From contig CP107049.1 in assembly GCA_025736915.1 (NCBI GenBank), positions 3,348,001 to 3,412,000 of the forward strand: 64,000 bases of DNA, read 5' to 3'. Source of the DNA: Acinetobacter nosocomialis (GTDB lineage: Bacteria; Pseudomonadota; Gammaproteobacteria; Pseudomonadales; Moraxellaceae). A program made the position numbers and the translations under genes. The notes below the pieces were generated by a model. That model saw only the letters and a list, made by a program, of their open reading frames with translations, was not told the DNA's origin and ran no database searches. Below, in pieces: positions 9,401-17,420 of this stretch; position 1 is the first letter of the stretch; the number at the start of each line of letters is the position of its first letter.

Positions 9401-11386
9401 CAAAAGTTTCTTTTCGATAGCATGGGGCGCTTAGAACAGCGTACAGCAGGCTGTGGGTATGTTGAGCATGATTTAGAGCAACAATTAGTTGAGGAATTTG
9501 CTTACGATAGTAATGGTAATCTTATTCAAGCTAAAAATGCTGAAAGCAACCTACAGTGGTATTACGATGCTGTAGGCAATGTAATTCGTGAACATCATCA
9601 AGACTATAAAACCAATAAAACTGGAGTCTGGAAACACAGTTATGATGAAATTAATGATCGAATAAAGACTGTACGTCCAGATGGACAAAAGATTGACTGG
9701 TTAACTTATGGTTCTGGTCATGTTCATAGTCTGATCGTGAATGGTCAAGATGTTGTAAGTTTCGAGCGTGATGATTTACACCGTGAAATCGTACGTCACT
9801 ATGCCAACGGAATTAGCCAAGAACAACATTACGATACGATGGGACGTTTAACCCAGCAAAATATTGTTAATGGTCATGAGTTCGGTTATCCGTCAAATGA
9901 ACAAGTTAGCCAGCCCCATAACAATGCAATTCAAGAAACCCAGCAGTTGATTCAACGTTTATATCAGTACGATAAAACAGGTCAATTAACAGGAATTAAT
10001 GATACGCGTAGGGGGAATATCAATTATAAATATGACCCAGTTGGGCGTTTGCTTGAGGCTAGCAGTAAGCTCGGTAAGGAAACGTTTAGTTTTGACCCTG
10101 CGAGCAACATTCTAGATTCATACCATAGTCAGAAAGTTCAAAGCCATTCACAAAAGCTAGATGAAACAGGCTATGGTTATAATCGTTTGGTTAATAACGT
10201 CGTTAAAGAATATCTAGATCAACAATACCAATATGATGTTTATGGACAACTTGTTTGCCAGAAATCAACCAAGGGTAATTTATATCTTGAGTGGGATGCT
10301 TGTGGACGACTAATTAAAAGTCGTAATGCTGAATATACGGCAGAGTACCGCTACGATGCGTTAGGGCGCCGTATTCAAAAGCGAAGTAAACATCATCATA
10401 CCGGTGGTGAACATAACATCATTTATGGATGGGATGGCAATACACTTGCTTATGAGTCGAATGAGCAAATTACCAAGCATTATATATATGAGAAAGATTC
10501 ATTTGTACCACTGGCACAGGCGGTTTATGCAGAAGAAATAGAGCTTCATCAAACACCTGACTGGGCAGATAAGCCTTATAGTTTACAACGTGACCCATTA
10601 TGGAAAGTAACCAAAACTGCAAAAGACTTTAAAGATTTTTGGTTCTATCATTGTGATCATTTGGGTACACCACAAGAAATGACGGATCATACAGGTGCGG
10701 TCATTTGGAAAGCTGAATATAAGGCTTGGGGTGAGTGTAAAGCTGAAAAAGCTAAATCTAACTTCTTTGAAGACTCTGAGATCATCAGTAATAATATCCG
10801 TTTTCAAGGACAGTATTTTGATGAAGAGACAGGGCTTCATTACAACCGTTATCGTTATTATTCACCGTATGTAGGGCGTTTTATTTCTAAAGACCCGATT
10901 GGATTATTGGGTGGAGATAATGTGTATGTATATACACCAAATCCAGTGAGTTGGATTGATCCTTTGGGATTAGCAACTGGTCCTTGGGGTAATGGAAGCT
11001 TTGCAGCATGGTTTGATAAAGCTTCTGTTCAAGATATTAAAAATAATAAAAGTGCGGTTAGCCAAGCTCTTAGAGGTGATGGTGGTAAACATGAAATGTT
11101 CCCTGTATCAATGGCAGCTAAAGCAAAAGAACTAGGCTTCACGCATAAAGAATTAATGAAAATGACAATTGATACAAAGTCAATTACATTTGTAGACGTA
11201 CCGAATTCTAAAGGGGAACTGAAAACTGGAAAACACCCGTGTCCTGGAGTGTATAACAGTGCAGCTTCTTCTAATTTCCATAAAAGATTAATGTCGGATT
11301 TAAATACAGCGACAAGTAAGCAAGATGCTATTAATATTATTAATAGACATAATTACAATCATATGAGATTACCAGGAGAGCTATAA
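6437..11386 (+). CDS. Rhs-family T6SS effector with C-terminal toxin
   Basis: A 1649-residue polymorphic toxin. Residues 1-345 are an N-terminal delivery region with two hydrophobic stretches (about 65-90 and 97-125). The Rhs cage starts near residue 379 and contains many YD repeats (GxxxxYxYDxxGR) to about 1300. The conserved core has HCDHLGTPQEMTD, then YSPYVGRF near 1475, and ends in DPLGL at about 1512; the paired Asp motifs DPIGL and DPLGL fit the self-cleaving core end. The last 137 residues (from about 1513, nt 10973) are the toxin. It contains GGKHEMFP, GKHPCPG and SSNFHKR, a His-rich set compatible with a nuclease, but I could not name the family. No PAAR motif, DUF4123 or Eag-type chaperone was seen. 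The immunity gene overlaps the stop codon. Confidence 0.93.
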   Translation: MPTAPKTTSQTKAKPSVRTNTGQVAVVPLNKLYAADVKAGMNKIDSWLKTNTKGYVDLNTIKSTLGTLPVIGNAIALVDAIYDVIDISKKPSPAFTDWLNLGLDVIGIIPAPPTMATMRMSLRPTLNLVRQKAKGTISDTILVILSDHLNERIAGELDQFAKNAQPLVNQMLQNCGTKITAISNDFANGIQKVLNGKVYSSAGNLKNAQKQLNKVNLNNLQRNPKATISNAVDGLVNIWKAGVKEQINTVAKGVSAVVPASATQPIQNAITSIRVFGRKAPTYLMSLADPAKAMSIAWLLNVLLKAVQKFKLKGTKTANIKPTQVTEKRRQKPNGELEKANVQAKSKGNPNVTECAVNLRGGKSKPKSTSGTKRNITYALGTECLTHQDAYVSSILSFVLTRKYASNLYQLDHGEFGARWITPFTTRIVPQSEYIEETEERAGYLKHLSGFEFIGADARPIKLPNLKVGESFHNKTEDFYYSVISEKVQMISYQKEEKHLFEKYQDGYRLSAIEYKNGLTLAVRYDHQFEGRSFISDIVIKEKQKQLIHVAFQVNASGRIEDVWLVENGQLARPLASYNYNEKGDLVEAITENGASYHYQYDHHLLTRYTDLTGRGMNLEYDGIEPTSKAYHEWADDGSSDTTLQWDENIRLTYVTDAYGAETWYYYDIEGYTYRIIYPDGLEEWFFRDDFGRVTKHVDTDAAVTIYDYDEHGNIVSITQPDGSLLHYAYDENRQLIGMVDAEEGRWFKEYDAAGNITKETDPLKRETQYSYNGLGLLTSIKDPKGGTKTLSYDDQGNLISYIDCSGKETKWTYDKKGRVVAIENALKQKVEYFYSDLTIEQREPVIKGLPLNAFGQLEKIKHADGTEEHFIHDAEGRLLAHIDPKQNITRYEYDAAGLIASRTDALNHKLKYEWDKLNRLKRLINENGASYQFFYDVASRLVKEIDFDGKETLYNYDETDGNLVSSVEVASMHGQDLRDRIAPKDRIQKFLFDSMGRLEQRTAGCGYVEHDLEQQLVEEFAYDSNGNLIQAKNAESNLQWYYDAVGNVIREHHQDYKTNKTGVWKHSYDEINDRIKTVRPDGQKIDWLTYGSGHVHSLIVNGQDVVSFERDDLHREIVRHYANGISQEQHYDTMGRLTQQNIVNGHEFGYPSNEQVSQPHNNAIQETQQLIQRLYQYDKTGQLTGINDTRRGNINYKYDPVGRLLEASSKLGKETFSFDPASNILDSYHSQKVQSHSQKLDETGYGYNRLVNNVVKEYLDQQYQYDVYGQLVCQKSTKGNLYLEWDACGRLIKSRNAEYTAEYRYDALGRRIQKRSKHHHTGGEHNIIYGWDGNTLAYESNEQITKHYIYEKDSFVPLAQAVYAEEIELHQTPDWADKPYSLQRDPLWKVTKTAKDFKDFWFYHCDHLGTPQEMTDHTGAVIWKAEYKAWGECKAEKAKSNFFEDSEIISNNIRFQGQYFDEETGLHYNRYRYYSPYVGRFISKDPIGLLGGDNVYVYTPNPVSWIDPLGLATGPWGNGSFAAWFDKASVQDIKNNKSAVSQALRGDGGKHEMFPVSMAAKAKELGFTHKELMKMTIDTKSITFVDVPNSKGELKTGKHPCPGVYNSAASSNFHKRLMSDLNTATSKQDAINIINRHNYNHMRLPGEL
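8906..9261 (+). repeat. 356-bp perfect direct repeat, copy in full-length rhs
   Basis: This segment is identical base for base, by eye, to 11978-12333, at a constant offset of 3072. Beyond 9261 the two sequences fall to roughly 80 percent identity. It marks the point where the orphan rhs fragment begins. Confidence 0.85.
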
Positions 11387-11745
11387 TGTCTTTTAAAACT
11401 AAACTTCATCTTTGGTTGGGATTAACTGAGATAAGTGAACAAGAGTATTGGGATTATTTTGATGATTCCGAAGGATTGCCAAAATTTTGTAAAGAGGTAG
11501 GTTTGGATTGGCTAGATCAGGACTTTATGGGATATCATTTTGATAAAGAAGTAGATGATTTAAAGTTTATCATTGAAGAAACTCCAGAGCCTGAACATCA
11601 TGAAAAGATGCTAAAAGACTGTTTGGAAAAAGGCATTAATAAAGCTAATGCTATGTTTTATTATTGGGGGGATGATCCAATTAAAGTAAGTAAAGATAAA
11701 AAATATAATACGCTCACCTATATTGGTGAATATGAGTGGGATTAA
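11386..11745 (+). CDS. probable immunity protein to the Rhs toxin (Imm22/DUF4284-like)
   Basis: A 119-residue acidic protein whose ATG overlaps the last base of the rhs stop codon, the classic toxin-immunity junction. The sequence has LHLWLGL near the start, FCKEVGLDWLDQDFMG in the middle and a C-terminal YIGEYEWD. The W-x-G opening and the W-x-D-x-DF motif resemble immunity family Imm22 (DUF4284); this is recognition by eye, not a search. It lacks a signal peptide, so it should act in the cytoplasm, which suits a nuclease-type toxin. Confidence 0.75.
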   Translation: MSFKTKLHLWLGLTEISEQEYWDYFDDSEGLPKFCKEVGLDWLDQDFMGYHFDKEVDDLKFIIEETPEPEHHEKMLKDCLEKGINKANAMFYYWGDDPIKVSKDKKYNTLTYIGEYEWD

Positions 11746-11977
11746 TTTACGTTGATTGAATTTATTGTTAATTATAGTAAATTCTACTTTTATTTGTTAT
11801 CTACTTGTTAGTAAATTTTTAGCAAAAGTCTAGTTATGTTGAATATTTAGTTAATAAAGAAATTCCCTCTTCTTTGAAGGGGGATAAGAGATTTATTGTC
11901 AAATCATAAATAAAAGACTAGATATAGGTAAAGAGACCAAGAGGTAATATGATGAGCGTAGCCGTGTAATAAGCATT

Positions 11978-12333
11978 GAAAATGCATTAAAACAAAAAGT
12001 TGAATATTTTTATAGTGATCTAACAATTGAGCAACGTGAACCAGTTATTAAAGGTTTACCTCTAAATGCTTTTGGGCAACTTGAAAAGATTAAACATGCT
12101 GATGGAACAGAAGAACACTTCATTCATGATGCTGAAGGGCGTTTACTGGCACATATAGATCCGAAACAGAATATCACCAGATATGAATATGATGCGGCAG
12201 GTTTAATTGCATCACGAACAGATGCGCTCAATCATAAACTTAAATATGAGTGGGATAAGCTTAATCGTCTCAAGCGCCTAATTAATGAAAATGGTGCCAG
12301 TTATCAGTTTTTCTATGATGTCGCAAGCCGACT
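11978..12333 (+). repeat. 356-bp perfect direct repeat, copy in orphan rhs fragment
   Basis: Identical to 8906-9261. Detectable rhs homology begins slightly upstream, at about 11948 (Tyr-Asp codons of a YD repeat), but is diverged there. The repeat is long enough to serve as a crossover site for homologous recombination that would exchange toxin ends. Confidence 0.85.
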
Positions 12334-12493
12334 TGTTAAAGAAATTGACTTTGATGGTAAGGAAACGGTTTATCATTACGATGAAAAGTCGGGCCAACTT
12401 GCAACCAGTATTGAAGTCGCATCTGCTTATGGACAAGACCTCAAAGACCGAGCTGCACCAAAAGACCGAATTCAACAATTTATTTTTGACAGT

Positions 12494-14443
12494 ATGGGAC
12501 GTTTAGAACAGCGTACTGCAGGTTATGGTCACTATGGTTTAGAACTCGAAGAAAAACAGACTGAAGAGTTTGCCTATGATTATATGGGGCGAATCATTCA
12601 AGCTAAAAATGCTCAAAGCAATTTACAATGGTTTTATGATGCGGCTGGCAATTTAGTACGGGAACACCAGCAAGATTATAAAATCAATAAAACCGCGGTG
12701 TGGAAACACCAATATGACGAAATTAATGATCGAATCAAAACAACTCGTCCAGACGGGCAGGTTATTGACTGGTTGACCTATGGTAGCGGTCATGTACAAA
12801 GTTTAATAGTGAATGGTCAAGACCTAGTTAGTTTTGAGCGTGATGATTTACACCGAGAAATTGCACGTTACTATGCCAACGGAGTGAGTCAAGAACAGCA
12901 ATATGACTTGGCAGGTCGTTTGAAAAGCCAAATCATGTTAAGTGAACATGAAAATGGCTATCAAAACCAATATAAGCCGCACAACAATGCATTAGAGCAG
13001 ACCACTCAACTGGTACAGCGACTTTATCAATATGATAAAACAGGTGAGCTAACGGCAATTAGAGATACACGCCGTGGCAATATTGCCTATAAGTACGATC
13101 CTGTAGGGCGTTTACTTGAAGCGAGCAGTAAACTTGGAAAAGAAACGTTTAACTTTGACCCTGCTAGTAACATTCTAGATTCGTATCATAGTCAGAAGGC
13201 TCAAAGCCACTCACAAAAGTTAGATGAAACAGGCTATGGTTATAATCGTTTGGTTAATAATGTAGTTAAAGAATATCTAGATCAACAATACCAATATGAT
13301 GCTTATGGACAACTCGTAAGACAGAAAACGAGCCAAGGTGATTTAAACCTTGAGTGGGATGTCTATGGCCGCATGGTGAAGAGCCGTAATAGTCAATATA
13401 CGGCAGAATATCGCTATGATGCTTTAGGTCGCCGTATTCAAAAGCGGAGTAAACATCACCATACAGGTCAAGAGCAGAACATCATTTATGGATGGGATGG
13501 CGATACGCTTGCTTATGAGTCCACAGAGGAACTGACCAAGCATTACATCTATGAAAAGGACAGTTTTGTACCGATGCTACAAGCTGTTTATTTAAGTCCA
13601 ATAGAATTACACCAAACACCAGATTGGTCAGATAGACCTTATAACATACACCGTGACCCGCTTTGGAAAACTGAAAAAGAGGGTAAAGAGTTTGATGATG
13701 TATGGTTCTATCACTGTGACCATTTAGGCACACCACAAGAAATGACCGACCATACAGGTGCAATTATTTGGAAAGCCGAATATAAAGCATGGGGTGAGTG
13801 TAAAGCGGAGAGAGCCAAGTCGAATTTCTTCGAAAATAGTGAAATTATTTCAAATAATATCCGTTTTCAAGGTCAGTATTTTGATGAAGAGACAGGATTA
13901 CATTACAATCGCTATCGTTATTATTCCCCATATGTAGGTAGGTTTGTAAGTAAAGATCCAATTGGATTATTGGGTGGTAATAATGTTTATGCATATGCAC
14001 CGAATCCAATAGAATGGGCTGATGCATTAGGGTTATCATCTTGTAAATTAAATAAAAAAGTTAATATTGATGCTATTGTAAAAAAATATGGTGGAAAACA
14101 TTTAACATCTGATTATTATGAAATGCCTTCACACAAAGCAGCAAAACAAGCTGCGGCTGAAATTGCTGGAAATTTATCAAGTACACCACAAACCACCCGC
14201 AGAAAAGATTATAGAGGGGGGCCGAGAACATGGGGAAATAGTAATGGTGTGATTGGTAAAACTAGTGGAGGACTTAATCCATGTTCTGGTTGGCGTGATG
14301 ATTCTCCTGGCCATTCATTTAATGATAAAAATGGTAAAACTGAGATACCATCACATTTAAATGCGTGGAATAAATTAGGTGGTGTAGAAAATGTACATTT
14401 ATTGTACAAAAAAGGTTTAATCGTAGATGGGAAAAGCTATTGA
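12494..14443 (+). CDS. orphan Rhs C-terminal fragment with a second toxin
   Basis: The frame is open back to about 11948, after a stop codon at 11945, so the fragment is a displaced rhs 3' end without its own natural start; 12494 is simply the first in-frame ATG (649 residues from there). It repeats the cage end and core of the upstream Rhs protein, through YSPYVGRF, DPIGL and a core end at about residue 514 (ADALGL rather than DPLGL). The last 135 residues are an unrelated toxin with TTRRKDYRGGPRTWG, CSGWRDDSPGHSF and IPSHLNAW. I could not assign its family. It is probably silent unless recombined onto the full-length gene. Confidence 0.85.
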   Translation: MGRLEQRTAGYGHYGLELEEKQTEEFAYDYMGRIIQAKNAQSNLQWFYDAAGNLVREHQQDYKINKTAVWKHQYDEINDRIKTTRPDGQVIDWLTYGSGHVQSLIVNGQDLVSFERDDLHREIARYYANGVSQEQQYDLAGRLKSQIMLSEHENGYQNQYKPHNNALEQTTQLVQRLYQYDKTGELTAIRDTRRGNIAYKYDPVGRLLEASSKLGKETFNFDPASNILDSYHSQKAQSHSQKLDETGYGYNRLVNNVVKEYLDQQYQYDAYGQLVRQKTSQGDLNLEWDVYGRMVKSRNSQYTAEYRYDALGRRIQKRSKHHHTGQEQNIIYGWDGDTLAYESTEELTKHYIYEKDSFVPMLQAVYLSPIELHQTPDWSDRPYNIHRDPLWKTEKEGKEFDDVWFYHCDHLGTPQEMTDHTGAIIWKAEYKAWGECKAERAKSNFFENSEIISNNIRFQGQYFDEETGLHYNRYRYYSPYVGRFVSKDPIGLLGGNNVYAYAPNPIEWADALGLSSCKLNKKVNIDAIVKKYGGKHLTSDYYEMPSHKAAKQAAAEIAGNLSSTPQTTRRKDYRGGPRTWGNSNGVIGKTSGGLNPCSGWRDDSPGHSFNDKNGKTEIPSHLNAWNKLGGVENVHLLYKKGLIVDGKSY

Positions 14444-14835
14444 TGAAAAATAAGCTCTGGAAAAAATATAAATTTCAAACTGAATCTAATAAATTTTATT
14501 CTATTTTATCAGATTCAGATTTTAATAAGGAGGATGGAGTTAAGTTAAATCCTTATATAAATAGTGAAAATTTAATGGATAAAGAGGTTGTAGTAATTCA
14601 GGAAATGGATTTAACAGATTTACCGTGTTTTAATATCCGAAATACAGATATTGGTGTTTTTTTGGAAATATATAGTTTAAATCAAACGGATGTGTATATT
14701 GTTGATAATAACTTTAATATTAAAGATGTGCTTGAATTAGTGAAAAAGCTGAGCCAATTTAGTTATGTCTCTGCATTGAAATATATTAAATTTAAATATG
14801 GATTTAAAGATCAATATATTTTTTTTGAAAATTAA
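14443..14835 (+). CDS. putative immunity protein to the orphan Rhs toxin
   Basis: A 130-residue protein. The ATG at 14443 overlaps the stop of the orphan rhs fragment (TGATG), so it is preferred over the TTG one codon earlier. It is AT-rich, Lys-rich at the start, has no signal peptide or membrane segment, and has VVVIQEMDLTDLP and a C-terminal KYGFKDQYIF. I recognise no family. Position directly behind a distinct Rhs toxin tail is the reason for the call. Confidence 0.65.
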   Translation: MKNKLWKKYKFQTESNKFYSILSDSDFNKEDGVKLNPYINSENLMDKEVVVIQEMDLTDLPCFNIRNTDIGVFLEIYSLNQTDVYIVDNNFNIKDVLELVKKLSQFSYVSALKYIKFKYGFKDQYIFFEN

Positions 14836-14909
14836 TTAATACTTATATTTTAAATTAATCTCTTGAGGCTTAATTTAAATAAAGTTTTATAAAAAAATTT
14901 AATTTAATA

Positions 14910-14951
14910 AATGTATATAAAGCCTGATAGTGTTCAGGATTTATATACATT
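14910..14951. repeat. long two-part hairpin at a toxin-tail junction
   Basis: AATGTATATAAA (14910-14921) is complementary to TTTATATACATT (14940-14951). Inside it, CCTGA (14923-14927) pairs with TCAGG (14934-14938), leaving single-base bulges and a six-base loop. No T-run follows. The outer arm resembles the terminator stem at 2975-3009 (ATGTATA followed by AAGCCTG). It may be a terminator for the preceding immunity gene or a relic of recombination. Confidence 0.55.
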
Positions 14952-14953
14952 CA

Positions 14954-15244
14954 ATAGCTCAAAGGAAAGTAAATGGATGGGAGCAATATTTATATAAAGT
15001 TGGTGCCAATCCAAATGATGTAAAATCCTATAGAATAGTTAGTCATCATCAACCTGATAAGCAGCATGTTTATGCACATTGGCATGTTGGTATACCTTAA
15101 ACGACTTCATAGTTATAATTTTTCTTTAGCTGATCAGAGAATAACTATGGCAGCAAGATTAAAGAACCGTTGTCATAGTCATATTTGGGAACACCAAGCG
15201 GGAAATTTAAAGTTAACGGTCCAAAAGGCGATTATGAGTTATGA
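14954..15244 (+). pseudogene. eroded Rhs toxin-tail remnants
   Basis: Two short stretches look like the ends of polymorphic toxins. From about 14957 to the stop at 15098-15100 one frame reads a His-rich tail ending YAHWHVGIP. Further on, the same register after several stops reads GTPSGKFKVNGPKGDYEL with its stop at 15242-15244, overlapping the ATG of the next gene by ATGA. The overlap is typical of a toxin-immunity pair, so the second piece is probably the last codons of a lost toxin. Stops in between show neither is functional. Confidence 0.5.
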
Positions 15245-15567
15245 GTAATAAAGAATGGCGCGAGCTTTTTAATAGAAATGAGTATCACGAAATCACGGGA
15301 TCTTATCTTTTAGTTATTGAGGACGCAAAGAGAAAATTTGAGGAGATTTCCAAAGGGGAATGGGATCTGAAGAAATATGTAGTATGGCTACAAGTCTTAA
15401 CTAATCAAAAATATGCATCAATAGGTTTTATTCCAAATAATGAAAACTTCATTGATGGAATACCTTTTGAAATACCTAGTCAAGGAATGTATCAAAACGG
15501 ACGAGGTGTACAATTTTATTATGAAATTGATAATGTCGAGCTTAAAGAAACGGTCTTTATGAGATAA
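15241..15567 (+). CDS. small immunity-like protein (108 aa)
   Basis: An acidic soluble protein beginning MSNKEWRELF, with no signal peptide or membrane segments. Its ATG overlaps the stop of a degraded toxin tail (ATGA), which is the main reason to regard it as an orphan immunity gene. Family not recognised. A hairpin with a T-run follows at 15613-15655. Such retained immunity genes are expected to protect against sister cells that keep the toxin. Confidence 0.6.
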   Translation: MSNKEWRELFNRNEYHEITGSYLLVIEDAKRKFEEISKGEWDLKKYVVWLQVLTNQKYASIGFIPNNENFIDGIPFEIPSQGMYQNGRGVQFYYEIDNVELKETVFMR

Positions 15568-15612
15568 TTTATACTGTATGTAATTAATATATAAATTCGG
15601 GCTATATAAAGG

Positions 15613-15655
15613 AAAGTCAATCATAGGAAAACCGTTTTTTTTGATTGGCTTTTGT
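15613..15655 (+). terminator. probable rho-independent terminator
   Basis: AAAGTCAATCA (15613-15623) pairs with TGATTGGCTTT (15642-15652), including one G-U pair, and is followed by a T-rich stretch. An inner AAAAC/GTTTT pairing may extend the stem. It separates the two immunity-like genes at 15241 and 15751. Confidence 0.55.
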
Positions 15656-15750
15656 TTTGTAAATTATTTTTCTACTAAAGATCAAGAATTATTGATTGGA
15701 GACTCAATACCATCTAAGGCGTATTGAATTATAAACTGAGGTAATTAATT

Positions 15751-16029
15751 GTGAAATTTGAAGAGTTTAATCAACTTGTAGATAAATTTTCGGAACAGGA
15801 AGAATATGGAAAAGTTGATAAAATCTTAGATGATCAAATAGATGAAATAATAAAGTTAGATAGTAAAGAAATCGAAAAATATTTAATGCTTTATGCCTCA
15901 TTAGCAGGAGATGCTGAATCTTTAGCTAGATTTTATAAATTATTTAATAAGGCAGTATCTTTAGGAAAAATTAAACAGACTGATTTAAAAAAATATGAGG
16001 AATTATCACCAGCTAATAGATGGTTATAG
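15751..16029 (+). CDS. small helical immunity-like protein (92 aa)
   Basis: Starts with GTG at 15751, preceded by GAGG at ribosome-binding distance. The protein is acidic and predicted largely helical (EEFNQLVDKFSEQEEYGKVDKIL), ending SPANRWL, reminiscent of small helical bacteriocin or Rhs immunity proteins. About 25 bases upstream a short frame ends in LIGDSIPSKAY and a stop, possibly the last trace of its toxin. Family not assigned. Confidence 0.55.
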   Translation: MKFEEFNQLVDKFSEQEEYGKVDKILDDQIDEIIKLDSKEIEKYLMLYASLAGDAESLARFYKLFNKAVSLGKIKQTDLKKYEELSPANRWL

Positions 16030-16170
16030 TTTGTATAAAATTTCAAAATAAAACTTTATATTTGCTATTAGGTTCTATTTTAGGTAATTCTGAAAATTTT
16101 TCATATGTAAATCAAAGATGAATTTAAATTTTTATTGTAATTTTAATATAGTAGGACTAGTGCATAAGTT

Positions 16171-16611
16171 ATGAATTTAATTAAAGATATTGAAGGGTTT
16201 TGTAGAAAATATGAGATTGATTTTTCAAAAATGCCATTACATTTAACTCATGAAATTAATGAGTTTATGACCCCTTTATGGAAGGGAACAACAGGCAAAA
16301 TGAATTGGGAAATCACAAATACAGACTTTTTAAAATTGAGTTTTCCAAATGAAATTGATAATAGTGTGATAAATGAAATTGTCTCGAATTTAAAATTTAA
16401 ATTATTAAATGAGGAGAGCGTATATTTATATTTTTCCGGATCTGAACCAGTGATCAAGATAAATATTAACAAATTTTTTCTGAATTTATTTAACTTTATG
16501 GATGAATTTTGTTTTCTGGATTTTATTTATTTTTTAATTATAGATAGTTCCAAAAAAGATATAAAATTAGTGGAGTTGAGAATTTTTGAATATATATGTG
16601 GGAATTTATGA
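16171..16611 (+). CDS. hypothetical protein in Rhs immunity cluster (146 aa)
   Basis: A soluble protein with strongly AT-rich codon use, like the preceding immunity-like genes. It has MPLHLTHEINEFM, WKGTTGKMNWEIT and a hydrophobic FLNLFNFMDEF segment, with no signal peptide. It is the last gene of the string downstream of the Rhs locus, so an orphan immunity protein is plausible, but nothing in the sequence proves it. The 280 bases after it contain a short unconvincing frame (starting IERVNIHTYKDH) and a GAGCAC/GTGCTC hairpin at 16838-16860. Confidence 0.45.
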   Translation: MNLIKDIEGFCRKYEIDFSKMPLHLTHEINEFMTPLWKGTTGKMNWEITNTDFLKLSFPNEIDNSVINEIVSNLKFKLLNEESVYLYFSGSEPVIKININKFFLNLFNFMDEFCFLDFIYFLIIDSSKKDIKLVELRIFEYICGNL

Positions 16612-16891
16612 TTTTATATTAATCTTGATAATTAGGGGGTTACATAAATAATTTTAAATAAATTTTTCTTGGAACACTATAAAATTAATAATCTTATTTC
16701 TTATGTATTGAATAGAAAGAGTAAACATCCATACTTACAAAGACCATGGTAATGTCTTTACGACAACTCAACTATCAATAAATCTGACAGAATCTAACTT
16801 TTTGTATCAAATAAAAGCAGTTATCTTACATCTACTTGAGCACAAACTCTTAAAGTGCTCGTCTTTAGTTAAAATTTTTTAGGTATTTAAA

Positions 16892-17209
16892 ATGAATAAA
16901 ATGCATGTAACTTTGGCTGTAGTAGTCGGTTTAATTGTTGGTGGTGTAGTGGGTGCTCTAGGTTATTCTAAAACTGCCGCACGTTATGATGCTATGACCA
17001 CAGCATGTGTAATGGTTAACCAAGCAGTTGAACACGGAATTTTAAAGCCTGAACAAGTAAAAGAGTTAGGTGAGCTTACAGGTCAAACTCTGAAGAAAGA
17101 TTATGCTTCTGTGGCAACAAAATTTAAGTTTTCTGAAAAGCAGTTAGGCAATGCTTCTGAAAGCTCGAATTGTAGCCAATTTATCGTTGGTGTAAACGCA
17201 GCGAAGTAA
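16892..17209 (+). CDS. small membrane-anchored or exported protein (105 aa)
   Basis: The N-terminus has one hydrophobic Gly/Val-rich segment (about residues 6-25, VVVGLIVGGVVGALGY) that may be a membrane anchor or uncleaved signal. The rest is soluble and helical, with two cysteines (positions about 40 and 94). No family recognised. It is separated from the Rhs immunity string by 280 bases and followed by a terminator-like hairpin, so it appears monocistronic. Confidence 0.6.
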   Translation: MNKMHVTLAVVVGLIVGGVVGALGYSKTAARYDAMTTACVMVNQAVEHGILKPEQVKELGELTGQTLKKDYASVATKFKFSEKQLGNASESSNCSQFIVGVNAAK

Positions 17210-17262
17210 TCACATGTAAAGCTATAAAAGATAAATTCGCTTCATTTATTCTTAATTTAAAA

Positions 17263-17300
17263 TGCATCAATCACATTTAAGGGTGGTTGATGCAATCTAT
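17263..17300 (+). terminator. terminator-like hairpin
   Basis: TGCATCAATCAC (17263-17274) pairs with GTGGTTGATGCA (17283-17294), with one G-U pair and an eight-base loop. The tract after it is only moderately T-rich. It lies 54 bases after the stop of the small membrane protein gene. Confidence 0.5.
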
Positions 17301-17420
17301 TTACCGTATTTTATATTGGTATTTTTTAGAAGAATGAAAAATATTAACAGCGCTTAGTCTTAAAACAGCTATCATTTAGGTTGATATTTCATAATCAAAA
17401 AATGATATAGAGACTTTAAA

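Noticed and set aside
11821..11900. CCCTCTTC/GAAGGGGG hairpin as a terminator of the first immunity gene
   Set aside because: The stem is short with a G-U pair and has no T-run; it may be chance.
16700..16880. Short frame starting IERVNIHTYKDH as another gene
   Set aside because: It has no start codon with a ribosome-binding site and fewer than 60 codons; at most a relic.
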